NCBI GenBank assembly: GCA_044866695.1
Contig: JBIOUF010000102.1
Location: 1-9,030 of the forward strand
Length of the DNA stretch: 9,030 nucleotides
Direction of reading: 5' to 3'
Origin: JBIOUF01 sp044866695
GTDB taxonomy: Bacteria; Actinomycetota; Actinomycetes; Propionibacteriales; Nocardioidaceae
Below are positions 5,419-9,030 of this stretch, piece after piece (position 1 is the first letter of the stretch; each line of letters starts with the position of its first letter). The position numbers and the translations under genes are program-made. A model generated the notes under the pieces. It was not told the origin of the DNA. It ran no database searches and was given only the letters and a program-made list of their open reading frames with translations.

Positions 5419-6417
5419 GTGGCGGGAGCGGCGCGAGCCTTCTGGGTGGGCGAGCCCGGACGCGGGGAGATCCGGCCGGTCCGGGTGGCCGAGCCGCGGT
5501 CCGGTGAGGTCCTGGTGCGCGCGCTGTACTCGGGGGTGAGCCGCGGCACCGAGGCCCTGGTGTTCCGCGGCGGGGTGCCGGCCGACCAGTACGCCACGAT
5601 GCGCGCGCCGTACCAGGAGGGCGACTTCCCGGCGCCGGTGAAGTACGGCTACCTCAGCGTGGGGGTCGTCGAGCAGGGGCCGCCCGCGCTGCGCGGCCGG
5701 ACCGTGTTCTGCCTCCACCCGCACCAGACGGCCTACGTCGTCCCGGCCGGCGCGGTGAGCGTCGTGCCCGAGGGGGTCCCGCCGCGGCGGGCCGTGCTCG
5801 CCGGCACGGTGGAGACCGCGGTCAACGCGCTGTGGGACGCCGCGCCGCTGGTGGGCGACCGGGTCGCCGTGGTGGGGGCCGGCATGGTCGGCTGCTGCGT
5901 GGCCCGGCTGCTCGCCGGCATCCCGGGTCTGCGCGTGACCGTCGTCGACGTGGACCCCGCCCGAGCCGAGGTGGCGGCGGCGCTGGGCGCGGGGTTCGCC
6001 ACGCCCGAGTCCGCCGAGGGTGGCCAGGACCTGGTCGTCCACACCAGCGCGTCCGCCGCTGGGCTGCAGCGGTCCCTGGACCTGCTCGCGCCCGAGGGCA
6101 CGGTGCTGGAGCTGAGCTGGTACGGCGACGCCGAGGTCCGGCTGGGGCTCGGCGGGGCGTTCCACTCCGGCCGGCTCAGCATCCAGGCCAGCCAGGTCGG
6201 CACCGTGGCCCCCGCCCGGCGCAGCCGGCGCAGCACGGCCGACCGGCTCGCCATGGCGCTGGAGCTGCTCCGCGACCCCGCCTTCGACGTGCTGCTGACC
6301 GGCGAGTCGCGGTTCGAGGAGCTCCCCGACCTGATGCCGAGGCTCGCCGACGGCAGCCTGGCAGCCTTGTGCCACACGATCTCCTACTCGGGAGGGGCCG
6401 ACCCGTGTTCCGCGTGA
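5419..6417 (+). CDS. MDR-superfamily oxidoreductase without canonical zinc ligands
   Basis: A 332-residue medium-chain dehydrogenase/reductase, first gene of the operon. The GroES-like N-terminal part (about 1-140) includes YSGVSRGTEALVFRG (37-51). The Rossmann part has the nucleotide motif VVGAGMVGCCVA (151-162; G153-x-G155-x2-G158) followed by VTVVDVDPAR, with an acidic residue (D177) that suggests NAD(H). Proteins of this type are often labelled 'zinc-binding alcohol dehydrogenase' or BchC-like. Here, however, the catalytic Cys position reads SGVSRGTE, the usual GHE motif is replaced by KYGYLSVG, and the four-Cys structural zinc lobe is absent. The start at GTG 5419 has AGGAGG at 5410-5415, only 3 nt away. 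The PTPS gene overlaps its 3' end by 13 nt. The substrate is unknown; a redox step on the operon's product is inferred. Confidence 0.85.
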   Translation: MAGAARAFWVGEPGRGEIRPVRVAEPRSGEVLVRALYSGVSRGTEALVFRGGVPADQYATMRAPYQEGDFPAPVKYGYLSVGVVEQGPPALRGRTVFCLHPHQTAYVVPAGAVSVVPEGVPPRRAVLAGTVETAVNALWDAAPLVGDRVAVVGAGMVGCCVARLLAGIPGLRVTVVDVDPARAEVAAALGAGFATPESAEGGQDLVVHTSASAAGLQRSLDLLAPEGTVLELSWYGDAEVRLGLGGAFHSGRLSIQASQVGTVAPARRSRRSTADRLAMALELLRDPAFDVLLTGESRFEELPDLMPRLADGSLAALCHTISYSGGADPCSA

Positions 6418-6824
6418 CCGTCCGCGACCACATGATGGTCGCCCACAGCCTGCGCGGGGAGACCTTCGGCCCGGCCCAGGCGCTGCACGGCGCCACCTAC
6501 GTCGTCGACGCGACGTTCGCGCGGGCCGGCCTGGACGCCGACGGGGTCGTGGTGGACATCGGCCGCGCCGCCGACCAGCTCCGCGCCGTGCTGGGCACGC
6601 TGACCTACCGCAACCTCGACGACCACCCCGACCTCGCCGGCACCACCACCACGACGGAGGTGCTCGCGCGGTACGTCGCCGACCGGCTCGCCGACCGGGC
6701 GCTGGCCGGGGACCTGGGCAGGTCCGGCTCCGAGCTGGACTCGGTGACGGTGACCTTGCACGAGTCCCACGTGGCGTGGGCCGGCTACGAGCGGCCGGTC
6801 CGCGGCTTGGGCGGTGCGCCGTGA
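6405..6824 (+). CDS. 6-pyruvoyl-tetrahydropterin / 6-carboxytetrahydropterin synthase (QueD/PTPS) homologue with altered active site
   Basis: A 139-residue T-fold protein, the usual size for the PTPS/QueD family, which acts on dihydroneopterin triphosphate. Family landmarks are VAHSLRGE (first zinc His, H14), LHGATYVVDATF (27-38), GVVVDIGRAADQLRAVL (47-63), a Thr-rich run and TEVLARYVADRL (84-95), and LHESHVAWAGYE (118-129) with the pterin-binding Glu E120. The family's HGH zinc motif is H28-G-A30 here, so one zinc ligand is lost. The catalytic Cys four residues before that His is A24, and the LDH motif reads LTY with Y68 near the catalytic His position. I recall similar HGA-type proteins in streptomycetes, unverified. 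The GTG at 6405 has GGGAGGGG at 6390-6397; a GTG at 6414 would give a 4-nt overlap instead. A changed reaction or substrate is likely. Confidence 0.85.
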   Translation: MFRVTVRDHMMVAHSLRGETFGPAQALHGATYVVDATFARAGLDADGVVVDIGRAADQLRAVLGTLTYRNLDDHPDLAGTTTTTEVLARYVADRLADRALAGDLGRSGSELDSVTVTLHESHVAWAGYERPVRGLGGAP

Positions 6825-7876
6825 CCGGCCACTCCGTGCGCACGGTGGGCACCGTCCACATGGTCGTGCCCGCGGGGATCGACGACCCCCGCCGGCCCAG
6901 CGGCGGCAACGTCTACGACCGACGGCTCCGCGGCGAGCTCGCCCGCAGCGGCTGGGCGGTCCAGGAGCACGCCGTGCCCGGGGCCTGGCCGCGCCCCGAC
7001 GCCGCCGCGCGGGCCGGCCTGGCCGGCACGCTGGCCGGACTCCCGGACGCCGCGGTGGTGCTGGTCGACGGGCTGGTCGGCTGCGCGGCGCCGGGCCAGA
7101 TGGTGCCGGCGGCGGCGCGGCTGCGGCTGGTGGCGCTGGTGCACATGCCGCTCGGCGGCGAGGGCGAGGCGGCGGTGCTGCGGGCCTGCGCGGGCGTGGT
7201 CACCACCAGCGCCTGGAGCCGGGACCTGCTGGTCGCGCGGTACGGCCTCCACCCCGGCGACGTGGTCGCGGCCGAGCCCGGCGTGGACCCGGCCGCCGCC
7301 ACGCGGGGGAGTCCCGGCGGCGGCCGGCTGCTCTGCGTCGGCGCGGTGACCGGCGAGAAGGGCCTGGACGTGCTGGTCGCCGCGCTGGAGGCGGTGGCCG
7401 AGCTGGCCTGGGACTGTCGCTGCGTCGGCTCCCTCGACGTCGACCCCGGGTTCGTCCTGCGGCTCCGCCGGCGCCTCGACGCCGGTCCCGCGTCGGGCCG
7501 GGTCGACCTGGCCGGCGCGCGCACGGGAGCTGCCCTCGAGGCGGCGTACCGGGACGCGGACCTGCTGGTGCTGCCCTCGCGCGCGGAGACCTACGGGATG
7601 GTCGTGACGGAGGCGCTCGCACACGGGGTGCCGGTCGTCGCGACCTGCGTGGGCGGCGTCCCCGCGGCCCTGGGGACCGCGGAGGGCGCGCCTGCGGGCA
7701 TGCTGGTCCCGCCCGGCGACCCCGGCGCACTGGCCGGCGCTCTGCGGCGCTGGCTGTCCGACCCGCTGTGGCGCGACGGCCTCCGGCGGGGCGCGCTGGT
7801 GCGGCGGCGCACCCTCCGGCGCTGGGACGCGACCGCCGCGGAGGTCTCGGCGGTCCTGGCGAGGGTGTCGCCGTGA
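6821..7876 (+). CDS. GT4-type (GT-B) glycosyltransferase
   Basis: A 351-residue retaining glycosyltransferase of the GT-B fold. The N-terminal acceptor half begins with a short hydrophobic strand and GGNVYDRRL (28-36), typical of GT4 enzymes, and includes LVALVHMPLG (103-112). The C-terminal donor half has LLCVGAVTGEKGLDVLVAAL (170-189) and the E-x7-E motif E256-TYGMVVT-E264 in SRAETYGMVVTEALAHGVPVVAT, which contacts the nucleotide sugar. No membrane helix is seen, so it is cytoplasmic or peripheral. The GTG start overlaps the PTPS stop by 4 nt (GTGA, 6821-6824). Its position between a pterin-type enzyme and a flippase-like protein suggests it glycosylates the operon's product or a lipid carrier. 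Sugar and acceptor are unknown. Confidence 0.9.
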   Translation: MTGHSVRTVGTVHMVVPAGIDDPRRPSGGNVYDRRLRGELARSGWAVQEHAVPGAWPRPDAAARAGLAGTLAGLPDAAVVLVDGLVGCAAPGQMVPAAARLRLVALVHMPLGGEGEAAVLRACAGVVTTSAWSRDLLVARYGLHPGDVVAAEPGVDPAAATRGSPGGGRLLCVGAVTGEKGLDVLVAALEAVAELAWDCRCVGSLDVDPGFVLRLRRRLDAGPASGRVDLAGARTGAALEAAYRDADLLVLPSRAETYGMVVTEALAHGVPVVATCVGGVPAALGTAEGAPAGMLVPPGDPGALAGALRRWLSDPLWRDGLRRGALVRRRTLRRWDATAAEVSAVLARVSP

Positions 7877-8811
7877 CGCGCGGCTCTCCGGTGTGGCGCT
7901 GGCTCCGGCCGGTCGCCGGTGCGGCGGTCCTGGCCGTCGTGGTGCTCCGGGTGGGCACCGGCCCGTTCCTGGCGGGGCTGGCCGGCGTGGGCCCGGCCTC
8001 CCTGGCGTTCGCGACGGCGCTCACGGCCGTGGCGACCCTGTGCTGCGCGTGGCGGTGGTCCCTGGTCGCACGGGGGCTGGGCGTGCGCCTCGCGGTGCCG
8101 GCGGCCGCCGCGGCGTGCTACCGCTCCCAGCTGCTCAACGCGACGCTGCCCGGCGGGGTGCTCGGCGACGTGCACCGGGCGGTCCGGCACGGGCAGGAGG
8201 CCGGCGACCTCGGCCGCTCGGCGCGGGCGGTGGCCTGGGAGCGGACGGCGGGCCAGCTGGTCCAGGTCGCCTTGACCGTCCTGGTGCTGGCGGCCCTGGC
8301 CTCCCCGGTGCGGTCCTCGGCGCCGGCCCTGGCGCTGGCGGCGGCCGGGACCGTGCTCGGCGCGGCCGTGGTGCTCCGGGTCGTCGGCCGGCACCGGGGG
8401 CGGCCGGGCCGTCTGGCCCGCACGCTGGACGCGGACGTCCGGCACGTCCTGCTGGCCCGCCGGGTCTGGCCCGGCGTGCTGGTCGCGTCCGGGACGGCCG
8501 CGCTCGCCCACGCGGCGGTGTTCCTGGTCGCCGCGCGGAGCACCGGCACGCAGGGCTCCGTCGGGCAGCTGCTGCCGCTGGCTCTCCTGGTGCTGGTGGT
8601 CGCCGCCGTGCCGGCCAACGTCGCCGGCTGGGGTCCGCGAGAGGGCGCGGCCGCGTGGGCGTTCGGCGCGGCGGGGCTCGGTGCCGCGCAGGGGGTGACG
8701 GTCGCGGCGGCGTACGGCGTGCTGGCGTTGTTCGCGACGCTGCCGGGGCTCGTGGTGGCCGGCTGGCCGGGACGGCGCTCGCCCGCCGCGGAGGGGGTCG
8801 CCGGTGGCTGA
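7873..8811 (+). CDS. Flippase-like integral membrane protein (UPF0104 / AglD2-type, LPG-synthase TM family)
   Basis: A 312-residue polytopic membrane protein with about seven or eight hydrophobic segments (near 12-27, 40-60, 72-92, 127-146, 150-171, 199-221, 231-250 and 274-298). Two family signatures are visible: NATLPGGVLGDVHRA (89-103) and VPANVAGWGPREGAAAW (246-262), the P-x-N-x2-G-x-G-x-R-E pattern. This family includes the transmembrane part of MprF lysyl-phosphatidylglycerol synthase and archaeal AglD-like proteins, but the MprF aminoacyl-transferase domain is absent, so it is not a lysyl-PG synthase. The GTG start overlaps the GT4 stop by 4 nt, with GAGGG at 7861-7865. The likely role, by context only, is moving a glycosylated or lipid-linked product across the membrane. 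Confidence 0.85.
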   Translation: MTRGSPVWRWLRPVAGAAVLAVVVLRVGTGPFLAGLAGVGPASLAFATALTAVATLCCAWRWSLVARGLGVRLAVPAAAAACYRSQLLNATLPGGVLGDVHRAVRHGQEAGDLGRSARAVAWERTAGQLVQVALTVLVLAALASPVRSSAPALALAAAGTVLGAAVVLRVVGRHRGRPGRLARTLDADVRHVLLARRVWPGVLVASGTAALAHAAVFLVAARSTGTQGSVGQLLPLALLVLVVAAVPANVAGWGPREGAAAWAFGAAGLGAAQGVTVAAAYGVLALFATLPGLVVAGWPGRRSPAAEGVAGG

Positions 8812-9030
8812 CCGCCCCTACACGCTGCTCAGCTGCGGCGTCTCGCTCGACGGCTACCTCGACAACGCGTCGCGGCCGCGGCTGCTGCTGTCGAACGACG
8901 CGGACCTGGACCGGGTCGACGAGGTCCGCTCCGGGTGCGACGCGATCCTGGTCGGCGCCGCGACGGTGCGCAACGACAACCCCCGGCTGCTGGTCCGCGC
9001 GGAGTCTCGGCGCCGGGCCCGGGCCGAGCG
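8804..9030 (+). CDS. RibD C-terminal-like / dihydrofolate-reductase-fold reductase, N-terminal part (cut by the window edge)
   Basis: The first 75 residues of a RibD-C-domain protein, related to the 5-amino-6-(5-phosphoribosylamino)uracil reductase of riboflavin synthesis. Visible motifs are SCGVSLDGYLD (10-20), SNDADLDRVDEVRSGCDAIL (30-49) and VGAATVRNDNPRLLVR (50-65), the NADPH- and substrate-binding segment of the family. There is no deaminase domain before it, so it is the stand-alone reductase type. The GTG start overlaps the flippase stop by 8 nt and has GGAGGGGG at 8790-8797. A reductase for a pyrimidine or pterin intermediate fits the operon. The 3' end and later genes lie outside the window. 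Confidence 0.88.
   Translation, partial: MADRPYTLLSCGVSLDGYLDNASRPRLLLSNDADLDRVDEVRSGCDAILVGAATVRNDNPRLLVRAESRRRARAE

Noticed and set aside
3982..6909. Minus-strand open frame of 975 codons across the spacer and the MDR and PTPS genes
   Set aside because: It is antisense to the MDR and PTPS genes and out of frame with the fusion gene on its own strand; its composition is low-complexity Arg/Pro/Gly/Ala and it crosses a real divergent promoter region.
7873..8811. Naming the flippase-like protein MprF / lysyl-phosphatidylglycerol synthase
   Set aside because: Only the membrane part is present; the cytosolic aminoacyl-transferase domain of MprF is missing.
1..9030. CRISPR arrays, tRNA or rRNA genes, transposases or attachment sites
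   Set aside because: None was seen: there is no long spaced repeat array, no tRNA-like cloverleaf noticed by eye, and no transposase motif in any real coding frame.

Overview
This is high-GC DNA from an actinomycete. The signs are G/C-ending codons throughout, many GTG starts, 4-nt GTGA stop/start overlaps, and a SigL/RslA-type ECF sigma/anti-sigma pair like the one in mycobacteria. I cannot fix the genus; Geodermatophilaceae or a relative is a guess.

Left part (1-1412). A HAD-family phosphatase gene (minus strand) runs off the left edge. A 181-nt divergent spacer with a perfect hairpin and a 14-bp tandem repeat separates it from a PAP2 (type 2 phosphatidic acid phosphatase) membrane phosphatase gene, which is followed by a small two-CBS-domain protein gene.

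Middle part (1413-2975). A 276-nt spacer holds palindromes and an ECF-type promoter, TGAACC-N16-CGTGTC. It is followed by a sigL-like sigma factor gene overlapping by 4 nt an rslA-like membrane zinc anti-sigma gene. A short convergent gap follows.

Right part (2976-9030). A long minus-strand gene encodes an unusual fusion: a CDP-alcohol phosphatidyltransferase followed by an LtaS-like unit of about five membrane segments and a sulfatase-fold extracellular domain. Diverging from it across a 103-nt spacer is a tight plus-strand operon. It encodes an MDR oxidoreductase without the usual zinc ligands, a 6-pyruvoyl-tetrahydropterin/6-carboxytetrahydropterin synthase homologue with an altered active site, a GT4 glycosyltransferase, a flippase-like integral membrane protein (UPF0104/AglD2 type), and a RibD-C/dihydrofolate-reductase-like reductase cut by the right edge.

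How they may work together (inference). The pterin-type enzyme, the two oxidoreductases, the glycosyltransferase and the flippase-like protein suggest synthesis of a modified, probably glycosylated and membrane-associated, pterin-like or pyrimidine-like small molecule. The divergent lipid/phospho-headgroup fusion may provide its lipid part or modify the envelope alongside it. The most striking signal is regulatory. All three TGAACC hexamers I found on either strand lie in or at the edge of intergenic DNA, and each is followed after exactly 16 nt by CGT, the promoter pattern reported for mycobacterial SigL. One reads into sigL, one into the fusion gene, and one points antisense toward rslA. A weaker fourth match with the same spacing reads toward the pterin operon. 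This suggests that the sigma factor controls its neighbours as a local envelope-stress or metabolite regulon.
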